From: Alteromonas sp. RKMC-009
GTDB lineage: Bacteria; Pseudomonadota; Gammaproteobacteria; Enterobacterales; Alteromonadaceae
DNA: 64,000 nt
Direction: 5' to 3'
Assembly (NCBI RefSeq): GCF_003584565.2
Contig: NZ_CP031010.1
Coordinates: forward strand, 4,870,804 to 4,934,803
Of the stretch, positions 36,158 through 46,240 are shown piece after piece. Positions within the stretch are counted from its first letter, which is position 1, and each line of letters starts with the position of its first letter. A program made the translations under genes and the position numbers. Under the pieces are notes generated by a model. The model saw nothing but the letters and a program-made list of their open reading frames with translations, had not been told where the DNA came from and searched no databases.

Positions 36158-37432
36158 TTTCCGCCTCATAAACGCCACCATTTCACTGGCGACTGCCCTG
36201 ATCACATTTACACAGACTGAGTTGCCAAATTGTTTGTAGATTTGGCCCTGAGATACGGCATCAACGATGAATGCCTCGGGAAAGCCCTGTAATCGTGCAC
36301 ATTCTCTTGGTGTCAGTTTACGCGGATTCTTGTTCAGTGCGCTCTGGTCAATCAGGATCTCGGACCCGTCTTTATAATAGCGGGCACTGATCGTGTTGGT
36401 GTAGGCGCTGTCGGGCGTAAACAGTGAATAGCCGAACCCGTTACCTTTTTGTTTATGCTCCGCTTTACGCTTCTGATGACCCGTCCAGAGCCTGTCTGAC
36501 AATGTGTAACGATCATCTTTAGCTGCCAGTTCAGACGCACTCTCAAGAATATCGCCCACACGGGTTGGTGTGTTTGGTGGTTCCGGCCAGCGAAAATGTG
36601 CGTTGATATCCGCTTCGCTGAAATGATCTTTATCGAAGCCGATGATAAATACCCGTTCACGATTTTGCGGGGCACCGAAATCTGCCGCCCGCAGCACTTT
36701 ATAGTCCACCCAGTAATTCAGCTTATCTGAGAGGGCATGGCGTGCTTCCTCACTGAGAGGCATATCATCCGGTATACTCTGATCAAAATCTCCCCGCAGG
36801 ATAGCCTCAATGGTTTTAAGTGTCCGGCCCTTATCATGGCCTTTGAGCTGCTTTACGTTTTCCAGCAGGAATGCTTTCGGGCGCTTTTCAACAAGGATGC
36901 GCTGAATTTCAAAAAACATGGTGCCGCGGGTATCGCTGAATCCCTTTTTCAGACCTGCCTGCGAAAAAGCCTGGCAGGGAAACCCGCCCAACAGCACATC
37001 GTGATCCGGAATATCTGTCGCGCGAATTTGGGTAATATCGCCGTGGGGCATTTCACCGTAGTTAGCAAGATACGTTTTTTGTGCAAACCTATCCCATTCT
37101 GAAGTAAATACACACTTACCTCCTAACTCCTGAAATGGAAGCCGTATGCCACCCACTCCGGCAAAGAGATCGATAAATTTAAAGTGGTATTCTGAGCCGG
37201 TAGCTGCGAAAGGCGCTTCTCTGGCAAGTTGCACCATGCGTTTTTCCAGGGTTCTCACTGCTTCTGCTTTTTTAGCCGAAGGCAGATGCTCGCCATTTTC
37301 CCAACCGCGAACTGTCCGCTCGCCCTGATTGCCCAACCCCAAAAGATTTGCAAATTCTGTTCTGCCTAATCCCAGCCGCTCACGTATACACCTGATATCA
37401 TCAGCGTTAAGATTCTGGTTTTGTTTACTCAT
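36155..37432 (-). CDS. dcm: Dcm-like DNA cytosine-5 methyltransferase with N-terminal HTH
   Basis: C5-cytosine methyltransferase with all main motifs: I FIDLFAGVGGIRLPF (about 88-102), IV with catalytic Cys in LLGGFPCQAFSQAG (about 148-161), VI LLENVKQLKGH, VIII GAPQNRERVFIIGF, X YKQFGNSVCVNVI near the end. 425 residues, somewhat shorter than E. coli Dcm (472). Residues about 10-70 look like an XRE-type helix-turn-helix (GLGRTEFANLLGLGNQGERTVRGWENG), as in E. coli Dcm. The divergent vsr gene strongly supports a Dcm/CCWGG-type specificity. No restriction endonuclease is nearby, so it is an orphan methylase. No clear ribosome binding site. Confidence 0.9.
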   Translation of the reverse strand: MSKQNQNLNADDIRCIRERLGLGRTEFANLLGLGNQGERTVRGWENGEHLPSAKKAEAVRTLEKRMVQLAREAPFAATGSEYHFKFIDLFAGVGGIRLPFQELGGKCVFTSEWDRFAQKTYLANYGEMPHGDITQIRATDIPDHDVLLGGFPCQAFSQAGLKKGFSDTRGTMFFEIQRILVEKRPKAFLLENVKQLKGHDKGRTLKTIEAILRGDFDQSIPDDMPLSEEARHALSDKLNYWVDYKVLRAADFGAPQNRERVFIIGFDKDHFSEADINAHFRWPEPPNTPTRVGDILESASELAAKDDRYTLSDRLWTGHQKRKAEHKQKGNGFGYSLFTPDSAYTNTISARYYKDGSEILIDQSALNKNPRKLTPRECARLQGFPEAFIVDAVSQGQIYKQFGNSVCVNVIRAVASEMVAFMRRK

Positions 37433-37531
37433 GGGGAGACTTCTGTTTATCCGGTTTTTATCCCTGCGAGGTTAGCATCAGAACAGATCAGCTACCAGCG
37501 CTTTGTCATTCAAAACGGAAGGAAACTTTTA

Positions 37532-37990
37532 TTGGCAGACGTACACGACAGAGCTACGCGAAGTAAAAACATGTCTGCGATAAAAAGCAGAAATACAAAA
37601 CCGGAACTACTGGTCCGGCGGGCGCTGTTTGCCAGAGGGTACCGTTACAGGAAAAATGTTAAGCGGTTACCGGGCTCGCCGGACATTGTGTTACCCAAAT
37701 ACAGAACCTGTATTTTCGTGCACGGCTGCTTCTGGCACATGCACGAACAGTGTCATCTGGCACACTTGCCGGAAACAAGAACAGCATTCTGGCTCACCAA
37801 ACTTACGCAGAATACAGTGCGGGATAAACGCCACCAGCACTACCTGCTTAGTCAGGGATGGAAGGTAATTATTGTTTGGGAGTGTGCCCTTAAGGGGGTT
37901 GGCAAGCTGCCTTTTGAAGAAGTCATATCACGACTTGAGAAACTCATCCATATGAAGCACGGCCTTAAAAGAGCACTGGAAATACGCTGA
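37532..37990 (+). CDS. vsr: Very short patch repair endonuclease Vsr
   Basis: Nicks DNA 5' of the T in T:G mismatches left by deamination of 5-methylcytosine, in the context made by Dcm. 152 residues from a TTG start preceded by GGAAGGAAA; the N-terminus then reads (M)ADVHDRATRSKNMSAIKSRNTKPE, exactly the family pattern. Catalytic features: Asp in GSPDIVLPKY (about 51), the zinc-site Cys/His in FVHGCFWHMHEQCHLAHLP, and FWLTKLTQN. A longer frame from 37421 would overlap dcm and lacks a ribosome binding site. The divergent dcm-vsr pair is a methylation-and-repair cassette often gained together. Confidence 0.95.
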   Translation: MADVHDRATRSKNMSAIKSRNTKPELLVRRALFARGYRYRKNVKRLPGSPDIVLPKYRTCIFVHGCFWHMHEQCHLAHLPETRTAFWLTKLTQNTVRDKRHQHYLLSQGWKVIIVWECALKGVGKLPFEEVISRLEKLIHMKHGLKRALEIR

Positions 37991-38055
37991 AGGCAGAGAC
38001 GTTTGTGACCACCCGCAAGTAATGTACTATACCGCTTTAGCAAAAGGAGAATGAG

Positions 38056-38532
38056 ATGAAACGGTTAAGTTTTTGCTTGTTGTTTATACTGTCACTGTCG
38101 GTGTCAGCCAGCCCTCAGGAAGAAGTCAGCAACGTGCTGGATAAGTTTCATCAGGCTGCATCTGATGCAAGCTACACCACGTATTTCAGCCTCTTTTCAG
38201 CCAATGCAGTGTTCATCGGTACCGATGCGGGAGAAACCTGGCCGGTTGATGACTTTAAAGCCTATGCCAAGCCATATTTCGATAAGGGGCAGGGTTGGAC
38301 CTATCATCCCCGGGACAGGCATATTTACTTTTCTGCTAACGGCGACACAGCCTGGTTTGATGAACTTCTTGATAATGCCAGCTATGGTGTAACGCGGGGA
38401 ACCGGTGTACTGGTGCTTGAAAATGATGAATGGAAAATTGCCCAGTATCATCTGACCATCCCTGTGCCTAATGGTCTGGCGAAAGAGGTAGTGAGGATGA
38501 TTCGTCAAACTGACAACACTTCTCAGAAATAA
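38056..38532 (+). CDS. Exported SnoaL/NTF2-like protein
   Basis: 158 residues with signal peptide (MKRLSFCLLFILSLSVSASP) and an NTF2-like fold: helical NVLDKFHQAASDASYTTYFSLFSANAVFIGTD then the beta sheet with GVTRGTGVLVLENDEWKIAQYHL, the typical SnoaL C-terminal strand pattern. Enzymatic role is not evident; family members range from isomerases to non-catalytic binders. An AAAGGAGAATGAG precedes the ATG. It converges on the OmpA-like gene. Confidence 0.8.
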   Translation: MKRLSFCLLFILSLSVSASPQEEVSNVLDKFHQAASDASYTTYFSLFSANAVFIGTDAGETWPVDDFKAYAKPYFDKGQGWTYHPRDRHIYFSANGDTAWFDELLDNASYGVTRGTGVLVLENDEWKIAQYHLTIPVPNGLAKEVVRMIRQTDNTSQK

Positions 38533-38549
38533 CTTGTTGCATCAGAAAA

Positions 38550-38577
38550 GCCGGACGGTTTTTTCAACGCGTCCGGC
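38550..38577. terminator. Hairpin between convergent genes
   Basis: GCCGGACG / CGTCCGGC, eight perfect pairs with a 12-base T-rich loop, placed exactly between two convergent stop codons. It lacks a clear T-run after the stem in either direction, so termination is plausible but not certain. Confidence 0.5.
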
Positions 38578-38585
38578 ATGTTGGT

Positions 38586-39230
38586 CTAGCGTGAATTACT
38601 TTGCGTCACAGGCTGGATTTTCAGTTCAACGCGACGGTTAATCTGACGGTTTTCAGCCGAAGTATTAGGCACTTTTGGCTGATACTCTCCCAGACCCACT
38701 GTGGTCACCCGGGTAGGATTAACATTGAACGTGGTCAGCAGATTCTTAACAGATTGCGCACGGCGCTCTGACAACGTCTGGTTGTAAGATTCTGCGCCGG
38801 TGTCATCGGTATGACCTTCGATAAGCAGCACCGTTTTCTCGTACTGATTTACCACCGTTGCTACGTCCTGCAATACAGGATTGAAATTAGGACTGATAGA
38901 CGCACTGTTAGTGGCAAACGTAATATCACCCGGCATAATCAGGCGCAGGTTATCCCCTTCCCGAACTACCTGTACGCCGGTGTCAGCCAATTGCTCGCGC
39001 ATTTCTTCTTCCTGGCGATCCATATAGTTACCAATCGCGCCACCGGCAATAGCACCGACCACAGCACCCCAGGCATATCGGCTTTTATCGTTATCCCCGG
39101 TCGCTTTACCCAGCAGTGCACCGACGACAGCGCCGATCCCTGCACCTTTTTGCGTATTGTTAGGGCTTGTTGCACAACCACCCGCGATTAAAGAAGCGGT
39201 GATGAGTCCGACTGCGAAGACTTTCTTCAT
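38586..39230 (-). CDS. OmpA-family lipoprotein (YiaD-like)
   Basis: 214-residue lipoprotein. The lipobox is LIAGGC-ATS with lipidated Cys19. A glycine-zipper segment follows (GAGIGAVVGALLGKATG and GAVVGAIAGGAIGNYMD, about 30-70), then the OmpA peptidoglycan-binding domain (about 100-208) with ITFATNSASISPNF, LIEGHTDDTG and NQTLSERRAQSV and the closing NRRVEL. The Asp and Arg that bind diaminopimelate are present. It should anchor the outer membrane to peptidoglycan, like E. coli YiaD. Confidence 0.92.
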   Translation of the reverse strand: MKKVFAVGLITASLIAGGCATSPNNTQKGAGIGAVVGALLGKATGDNDKSRYAWGAVVGAIAGGAIGNYMDRQEEEMREQLADTGVQVVREGDNLRLIMPGDITFATNSASISPNFNPVLQDVATVVNQYEKTVLLIEGHTDDTGAESYNQTLSERRAQSVKNLLTTFNVNPTRVTTVGLGEYQPKVPNTSAENRQINRRVELKIQPVTQSNSR

Positions 39231-39434
39231 GATATCCCTCTTAAGATAATTACAACTGTACCGGTCAGGACAGCAAGACCTGTTCCATCATCCGGTTTAA
39301 CGCCAAAATACGCGCCGGCAAATGAATACAAGCTGAATAGCCTTGCCCGCAGGGGATAAACGGGAAGTTAACTGCGATGATTGCACACACCGGCGGGTAA
39401 AATGTTCCCGGTGGTGTATGCAATTAAAGACAAA

Positions 39435-40631
39435 TCAGGGAGAAATGTTCTGTGCAAAAAACTGGTTGAAGTTAATTTTGTAGTCACTGGCTTTTACCGC
39501 TTTTTCAATTTTTACCCGCTTATCATAGGAAAGGTCGATATCCCGCGGGGTTACATAATGATTACCGGTCAGCGAATAGAACACTTTAACAACCGGTGTC
39601 AGCGGAGAGTCGTTCTGCGACAACACCATAGCCAGTTTATCGTTAGACAGAAGCACCAGACTGCCTACGGGATAAACGCCCATACACTTGATAAATTGCT
39701 GCACAAGCGCCTGGTCAAGTTTATGAGGACATTCACCGATAAGGATTTGGAAAGCCCGCTGGCTCGGCATACCGGCTTTGTAACAACGGTCAGCAGTTAG
39801 CGCATCGTACATATCTGCAACTGCCAGCATACGCCCTGCAGTGCTGATATTGTCACCTTTTGTTCCTGCCGGATAACCAAATCCGTCAAGACGCTCATGA
39901 TGTTCACTGACGGTTCTGATGAGGTCCGGGTTGAGATTTACCTCATGCAGGGCATCCACACCATATTCGACGTGCTTCTTCATCACGTCCATTTCTTCAT
40001 CAGTGAGTCTGCCGGGCTTATGCAGGATCTCATCCGGCACACGAATTTTGCCCATATCATGAAGGAATCCGGCAAAAGCCAGTTCCTGTACTTCGTCATC
40101 AGACATTCCCATATGTCGCGCGAAGTTAGCGAGGATAATGGCAACGTTTAACGAATGCTCCAGCAGGTAATCATCTTTCTCACGGATGCGGGTAAGGCAA
40201 AGCAATGCGTCAGGGTTACGCTCGACTGAAGCCACAAGGTTTTGCGAAAACTCACTGGGAATACGGTCGTCGAAAGGTAGTCCCTGCTGTACAGCTTTAA
40301 GTAAGGTTTTTTGAATTTCCTTACCCTGTTTATACAGGTTTTCCGCCCGTACCAGTTCGGACGTCATACTCACACGGGGCTTTTTCTTCGCCGGAACCGG
40401 CTCTTCTGCCGGCACTGGCACAGCGGCTTCTTCATCGGGTTCAAATTGCTTTGATAAATCGATAACGAGTTTGAGGACGCCGCGTTTTCGTAAAGATTCC
40501 ACCACAGCCTTACGGGCAACGCGCCCCTGGCTTTTGATTTTCACTTTTCCTGACTGCTCAATGATTTCATTGACGTACATGCCGGGCGCTAATTCGTCTA
40601 TTGTAATTGTTTTAAATACGCTGTCGGTCAC
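39435..40631 (-). CDS. HD-GYP domain protein with N-terminal DUF3391, c-di-GMP phosphodiesterase-like
   Basis: 398-residue cytoplasmic protein. The N-terminal DUF3391 (about 5-75; IDELAPGMYVNEI, with KSQGRVARKAVVESLRKRGV) is followed by an acidic-proline linker and an HD-GYP domain (about 135-310). Metal ligands: HSLNVAIILANFARH, HDMGKIRVPDEILHKPGRLTDEE and the GYP-type HHERLDGFGYPAG are all intact, so cyclic-di-GMP hydrolysis to pGpG or GMP is likely. Start codon is GTG. No sensor domain is seen. It could tune motility or biofilm; target unknown. Confidence 0.92.
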   Translation of the reverse strand: MTDSVFKTITIDELAPGMYVNEIIEQSGKVKIKSQGRVARKAVVESLRKRGVLKLVIDLSKQFEPDEEAAVPVPAEEPVPAKKKPRVSMTSELVRAENLYKQGKEIQKTLLKAVQQGLPFDDRIPSEFSQNLVASVERNPDALLCLTRIREKDDYLLEHSLNVAIILANFARHMGMSDDEVQELAFAGFLHDMGKIRVPDEILHKPGRLTDEEMDVMKKHVEYGVDALHEVNLNPDLIRTVSEHHERLDGFGYPAGTKGDNISTAGRMLAVADMYDALTADRCYKAGMPSQRAFQILIGECPHKLDQALVQQFIKCMGVYPVGSLVLLSNDKLAMVLSQNDSPLTPVVKVFYSLTGNHYVTPRDIDLSYDKRVKIEKAVKASDYKINFNQFFAQNISP

Positions 40632-40704
40632 TTGCTATCACACCATGGAATAAATGAGTCTGTACACTGAGGTTCAAAGATTACCGGTAGCTCTGCGGCC
40701 ACAT

Positions 40705-41058
40705 TCAGTACTTCAATGTAAAGAGTATAGTTGCCATATCAGGTTGCCACTGACAATTTCGCAGATTCACCCGATTATCTTTCACCATAACTCCTTCAGC
40801 CATGAGCAATTCCCGTTGCTCCTTCGCTTTTTCAGAGCCGGGCGGAAAGGCTATTTTCCCGTCTGCTCGTAAAATACGATGCCAGGGAACCGGTTCTCCA
40901 TTGAAATCAGCACGCAATGAACGACCTGCCAGCCGCGCTCTGCCGGGCATACCGGCAAGATCCGCAATTTGCCCGTAGGTAGCAACCGACCCTTCCGGCA
41001 CGGCCATAACGGTTTGCAGTATTTGCTTCACTTTGTCGTTGTTACCAGTATCGGCCAT
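40705..41058 (-). CDS. Alkyltransferase-like protein (ATL), MGMT family
   Basis: 117-residue member of the O6-methylguanine-DNA methyltransferase family. The active-site PCHR is replaced by PWHR in VPWHRILRADGKI (about 58-70), the hallmark of ATL proteins, which bind O6-alkylguanine lesions without repairing them directly and hand them to nucleotide excision repair. The helix-turn-helix with the Arg finger (YGQIADLAGMPGRARLAGRSL, about 29-49) is intact. E. coli YbaZ/Atl is the closest familiar example. It is divergent from the DTW-domain gene by 32 bases. Confidence 0.92.
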   Translation of the reverse strand: MADTGNNDKVKQILQTVMAVPEGSVATYGQIADLAGMPGRARLAGRSLRADFNGEPVPWHRILRADGKIAFPPGSEKAKEQRELLMAEGVMVKDNRVNLRNCQWQPDMATILFTLKY

Positions 41059-41090
41059 AATGCGCTTTTATTTTCCAATAGAGTGTTCGA

Positions 41091-41669
41091 ATGCGTCCAT
41101 ATTGCTCAGTTTGCCGCTATCCGCAAAAAACCTGTGTATGCAACGCAGTGACGCAGATTTGTACACCTGTTCAGTTTCTCATCATTCAGCATGAGAAAGA
41201 AGCCATTCATGCAAAAAATACTGCTAAATTAGTACAGCTGTGTTTACCTGATACACCCATACTTTCCGCAGGCGCTGATGAGGCGGAAATGGCCGTGGCA
41301 GATGCTCTTGATAATGCGGGATCTCCGGCGGTGATTTATCCGTCTCCGGAAAGCACTTCTTTAGAAAAGACACCACAATCAGGTACGCACGATCTCTTCA
41401 TTCTGCTGGATGGAAGCTGGCGTCAGGCTTACGGATTGTGGCAACGTTTTACACAGCTGCATCCGCTTCCCCAGTATCATTTCAGTCATGCCGGCCCGAG
41501 TGATTACCGCATCAGGCACACCCGCTCAGAATCGGGCTTATCTACGCTTGAAGCTGTGGCGCATGTGATGAAAGAAACGACAGAGACAGATCCGGCGCCG
41601 TTATACCGGTTACAACAGTTTATGCAGGCGCAATGGCAGGGACCTGCGGCACACCTGCGCCGCAAGTAA
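41091..41669 (+). CDS. DTW-domain tRNA-uridine aminocarboxypropyltransferase (TapT-like)
   Basis: 192 residues of the DTW/TDD superfamily, whose E. coli members (TapT, also YfiP) add 3-amino-3-carboxypropyl to tRNA uridine from S-adenosylmethionine. An N-terminal cysteine cluster (YCSVCRYPQKTCVCN, about 4-18) probably binds metal. The family motif DxTW is here DGSW in ILLDGSWRQAYGLW (about 106-118), and the conserved ending of the fold is seen in YRIRHTRSESGLSTLEAVA. Which position on which tRNA it modifies is inference by homology. Confidence 0.85.
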   Translation: MRPYCSVCRYPQKTCVCNAVTQICTPVQFLIIQHEKEAIHAKNTAKLVQLCLPDTPILSAGADEAEMAVADALDNAGSPAVIYPSPESTSLEKTPQSGTHDLFILLDGSWRQAYGLWQRFTQLHPLPQYHFSHAGPSDYRIRHTRSESGLSTLEAVAHVMKETTETDPAPLYRLQQFMQAQWQGPAAHLRRK

Positions 41670-41676
41670 AGAAGGT

Positions 41677-42279
41677 TCAGCCGGCTTTCATCGGCGTGTA
41701 GCCTTTGTGATCTTCAACCAGTTTCAGCCAGTTATTCACCGCCGGATAGGCTGTCAGATCGAATCCACCTTCGTGGGCCACATGGGTATAAGCGTATAAA
41801 CTGATATCAGCCAGTGACAGTTGTGAGCCGGTCAGAAAAGGGGTGCGTGAAAGTTGATCTTCCATGACTGCCAGTGCTTTGTGCCCGCCAGCCTGTTTAG
41901 CTTTGTATTCAGCTTTACGTTCTTCGGGTAACCCCAGATATAAATTAATGAACCGGGCTACCGCAATATAGGGCTCATGGCTGTATTGCTCAAAGAATTG
42001 CCACTGCAGCATCTTAGCCAGATCGAAAGATGAACGGGGAATGAGCGCGGAACCTTCGGCAAGGAAGTTTAAGATAGCATTTGATTCGGACAGCGTGCGG
42101 CCATCCTCCATTTCCAACAGCGGGATTTTACCATTCGGGTTCTTTTGCAAAAACGCGGGGGTTTGCGTTGCCCCTTTTAAAATATCGACTTCTTCCCAGT
42201 CGACTTGTTTACCCAGTATGGAAAGTAATAATTGAATTTTATAGCAGTTTCCGGAACGGCTATCTCCATAAACCAGCAT
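41677..42279 (-). CDS. Glutathione S-transferase family protein
   Basis: 200 residues with a thioredoxin-like N-terminal domain (MLVYGDSRSGNCYKIQLLL; the SxNCYK motif places the likely catalytic Ser/Asn near residue 9) and an all-helical C-terminal domain (about 85-195). The conserved cis-proline and glutathione-gamma-Glu site read GKIPLLEMEDGRTLSESNAIL (split in the text). Start taken at ATG six bases after AAGGAG; an in-frame TTG two codons upstream is less likely. Detoxification or glutathione-dependent metabolism; substrate unknown. Confidence 0.9.
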   Translation of the reverse strand: MLVYGDSRSGNCYKIQLLLSILGKQVDWEEVDILKGATQTPAFLQKNPNGKIPLLEMEDGRTLSESNAILNFLAEGSALIPRSSFDLAKMLQWQFFEQYSHEPYIAVARFINLYLGLPEERKAEYKAKQAGGHKALAVMEDQLSRTPFLTGSQLSLADISLYAYTHVAHEGGFDLTAYPAVNNWLKLVEDHKGYTPMKAG

Positions 42280-42326
42280 GACCAACTCCTTTTTATCTAC
42301 AGCACTCCAGCTTACTGACGTTTTTA

Positions 42327-43292
42327 TCAGGTCACAAGATGTTCAATATAAATTAATGTCATCCAGGAAGCAGGGATCAGAAAGACGACGCTCAGCATGC
42401 GTTTACACTGTTCGAACGTAACCGGTGTAGCAGTAATGTTTTCCACTTCTTCGATTTCCTGCTGAATAGCATTGCGCCGTTCGTGATTAATGCGATCACT
42501 TTCGTCTTCACAGTAAATGGACGTCAGCCCGCGGGTCAGTTGATCCATTATCTTTTGCTTTCTTGCACCAATAAGCCGGTACACCTTTACGGCGGGCATG
42601 ACCAGATACACTGTCAAAGACGATGAAAACAGGGTCACTATGGCAAGATCGATTGCCGGTATATCTTTTTTAAACCAGAAAACGGGAATGATGATCAACG
42701 CAGTGATACTGAACAGGGCATTCTCCATCGACAGTAGCGACACTCTTTTCAATGCTTTCAGTTCGCTGCTGGTGGCAATATTAATATGAATGAAATGCTT
42801 CATCATGTAGTGAGTGGAATAGATCATCTGAAACAGGAAAAGCCAGAAAAAGAACCAGAAAGGTACTGCAATCAGATCAAGCACCAGAACCTGCATGTTC
42901 ATATCGAAGGCAACCAGTTCTTCACTCATGATATAGACAGCCGTCATGGAAATAGCGAGGGTGGCGGAGGTCAGAATGTGGTGGCGCAGTTTCACCGCCA
43001 GACGGGCACGATGCTGTGCAAATAAACTCAGGGCGTTTTTATCCAGCAAATAACTCATGATGGCACCAGCCATTTGCTGTTGCTGAATGCGCAGGCTGAT
43101 CCAGAAAAAGGTCGTCAGCAAGGGCATGCCTAAGGCAGCATTGAAGTCGCGTTGGGCCCGGAAATCATTGATAAGCTGGTAATCCAGCGCACCGGTGAAG
43201 TAATTGGCAATACAGCAAACTACAAAATAAAGAACCGGCATGTGCCAGAAAGAAGCGGCAGAAGTTGAGGGATAATTAAATTCAGTCGTCAT
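42327..43292 (-). CDS. Polytopic membrane protein of unknown function
   Basis: 321 residues with about six to seven hydrophobic segments: near residues 20-38, 55-72, 100-122, 128-150, then two in the LSMENALFSITALIIIPVFWF and LAIVTLFSSSLTVYLVMPAV regions, and one at the C-terminus (VVFLIPASWMTLIYIEHLV). A charged cytoplasmic stretch (about 235-290) contains RRNAIQQEIEEVENI. I do not recognise the family. Start chosen at the ATG after GTGAAGGCCGT; a TTG 16 codons upstream would also be open. Neighbours are a GST and VOC gene, without clear functional link. Confidence 0.7.
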   Translation of the reverse strand: MTTEFNYPSTSAASFWHMPVLYFVVCCIANYFTGALDYQLINDFRAQRDFNAALGMPLLTTFFWISLRIQQQQMAGAIMSYLLDKNALSLFAQHRARLAVKLRHHILTSATLAISMTAVYIMSEELVAFDMNMQVLVLDLIAVPFWFFFWLFLFQMIYSTHYMMKHFIHINIATSSELKALKRVSLLSMENALFSITALIIIPVFWFKKDIPAIDLAIVTLFSSSLTVYLVMPAVKVYRLIGARKQKIMDQLTRGLTSIYCEDESDRINHERRNAIQQEIEEVENITATPVTFEQCKRMLSVVFLIPASWMTLIYIEHLVT

Positions 43293-43434
43293 ACGGCCTT
43301 CACGATAATACTCAGTAAAGTCCTTCCCACTGTTGTTCAAATTTTGTTTTTATTATGCCGCTAGTTTAATCATCCGCAGGCGCAATGCAACCTCTGCAAT
43401 ACCGCAATTGCGCCTTTGTTTGTAATAGTTTGTA

Positions 43435-43797
43435 TCACTCTTGCTGATAGCAGTCAGACCATGCTGCAAATTCACTTCCGCCCGGTTCGGTAAAATGAAA
43501 CCGGTGACCGCCTGGAAAAGCAAAAACAGGCTGAGTAATAATTCCACCCGCGCCAACAATTTCAGCTTCAAGGCTGGTCAGATCGTCACTGTAAAACACG
43601 GTGAGAGCTGCACCCCGGGACGTAGTGCTGATTTCTTCACTGGCATAAAAGCCGCCGTCGACATTGTCCAGAGAGAAGGCACAATAGGCCTCACCATAGT
43701 CGGTGAAAGTCCAGCCAAAAACAGACGAGAAGAATGCTTTGGTCTTTTCCAGTGATGAGGAAGGATACTCCAGATAATTTAATGATTTATTTTTCAT
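43435..43797 (-). CDS. VOC-family (glyoxalase-like) protein
   Basis: About 120 residues with the vicinal-oxygen-chelate fold, covering the two beta-alpha-beta-beta-beta units: LEYPSSSLEKTKAFFSSVFGWTFTDYG in the first half and HRFHFTEPGGSEFAAWSD at the end, the latter carrying the typical final Glu ligand region. Resembles small glyoxalase/bleomycin-resistance-type proteins found beside GFA genes. The ATG lies five bases after GGAGG and overlaps the upstream GFA gene by 11 bases, so they form one unit. Substrate unknown. Confidence 0.86.
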   Translation of the reverse strand: MKNKSLNYLEYPSSSLEKTKAFFSSVFGWTFTDYGEAYCAFSLDNVDGGFYASEEISTTSRGAALTVFYSDDLTSLEAEIVGAGGIITQPVFAFPGGHRFHFTEPGGSEFAAWSDCYQQE

Positions 43798-44221
43798 CAT
43801 CGCCTCCCTGTTGAAAAGCAGCCATGACTTCAGCTCCGGTCATTTTCCTGCTGGTGGGATGCAGTTCGTAGTAAGGCTCTTTTTCATCGACAAATATTTC
43901 AGTTCCCATGGAAAAGTTATCACCATCGAACAAACCGGCAGGCACGAAATACTCACCGCTTTCTTTGTAGAGATAAAATAAATGGGTACCGCAGCGGTGA
44001 CAAAAGCCTCTGTCAGCCCACGGAGACGATGAAAAGCGGGTGATGGCATCTTCCCCTTTAAAGGTGACCGCAACACCACAGTGAGCACTGTAGAAAGGGC
44101 CTCCGCTCCATTTCCGGCACATGTCGCAGTGACATACACCGACTTGTTCTTCTGCCTGCGTTGCATGCACTTCCACTTCGCCACACAAACAACGTCCGGT
44201 TAATCCTTTATCTGACATCAT
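43787..44221 (-). CDS. GFA-family (glutathione-dependent formaldehyde-activating enzyme-like) protein
   Basis: 144 residues with a zinc-binding Mss4-like fold. Cysteine ligands appear in GRCLCGEVEV (about 10-19), CHCDMCRKWSGGP (about 30-42) and FCHRCGTHLF (about 73-82), the complete GFA set. True GFA adds formaldehyde to glutathione; most family members have unknown reactions. The GGAGAACA upstream can serve either of two adjacent ATG codons. Overlaps and is co-expressed with the VOC gene downstream. Confidence 0.88.
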   Translation of the reverse strand: MMSDKGLTGRCLCGEVEVHATQAEEQVGVCHCDMCRKWSGGPFYSAHCGVAVTFKGEDAITRFSSSPWADRGFCHRCGTHLFYLYKESGEYFVPAGLFDGDNFSMGTEIFVDEKEPYYELHPTSRKMTGAEVMAAFQQGGDDEK

Positions 44222-44294
44222 TGTTCTCCGGTGAATATAAACTGGATAAATACACAGTACACCGGTTTACTGCAAAACAGCAAGTAGCAGATAC

Positions 44295-44323
44295 AAAAAA
44301 CCCGGCATGTAGCCGGGTTTTTC
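44295..44323 (-). terminator. Terminator of the ATP synthase operon
   Basis: GAAAAACCCGGC-type stem of 11 pairs (arms 44296-44306 and 44312-44322) with a five-base loop. On the minus strand the stem ends in a run of T. It lies 18 bases after the atpC stop. Confidence 0.92.
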
Positions 44324-44340
44324 AGTTTTTTGCTGATGTA

Positions 44341-44757
44341 TTACTTACGCAGTTTTTGAATCAGACGCAATTGAGCAATAGCTTCTGCTAACTCTTGTGC
44401 CGCTTCTGCATAGTTGAAATCAGCGCCCGGGTTGGCGATATGCTCTTCAGCACGACGTTTTGCTTCTTCTGCAGACTGCTCGTCCAGATCTTCTGCACGA
44501 ACAGCAGTGTCAGCAAGAACAGTGACTATACCGGGTTGTACTTCAAGTACACCGCCGGCAACATAAATCATCTCTTCTTCACCGTACTGCTTAACCAAAC
44601 GCACCATACCAGGTTTAATTGCAGTAATAAGTGGCGCGTGACCAGGGTGGATACCCAGTTCACCTTCACTTCCTGTTACCTGTAATGTTTCAACCAGACC
44701 AGAGAAAATCTCTTTTTCTGCGCTTACTACATCCAGATGAACGGTCATAGCTGCCAT
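44341..44757 (-). CDS. atpC: F1Fo ATP synthase epsilon subunit
   Basis: Inhibitory and coupling subunit of F1, part of the central stalk. 138 residues (E. coli 139). N-terminal beta-sandwich ([36 protein letters not shown], about 31-50) followed by the C-terminal helical hairpin (about 88-138), which inhibits hydrolysis. An AGGAG precedes the ATG by six bases. Last gene of the atp operon. Confidence 0.96.
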   Translation of the reverse strand: MAAMTVHLDVVSAEKEIFSGLVETLQVTGSEGELGIHPGHAPLITAIKPGMVRLVKQYGEEEMIYVAGGVLEVQPGIVTVLADTAVRAEDLDEQSAEEAKRRAEEHIANPGADFNYAEAAQELAEAIAQLRLIQKLRK

Positions 44758-44824
44758 TGTAAACTCCTTAGTAAGGAACGTGAATCAAGAACGGGCAGAC
44801 GTTAAGGCCTGCCCGGCTTCATTC

Positions 44825-46219
<1,395 letters not shown>

Positions 46220-46240
46220 TTATCTCTTCTAAACCTTTGC

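Noticed and set aside
43353..43571. 72-codon frame with a hydrophobic start overlapping the VOC gene
   Set aside because: Out of frame with the well-supported VOC protein and lacking its own ribosome binding site.
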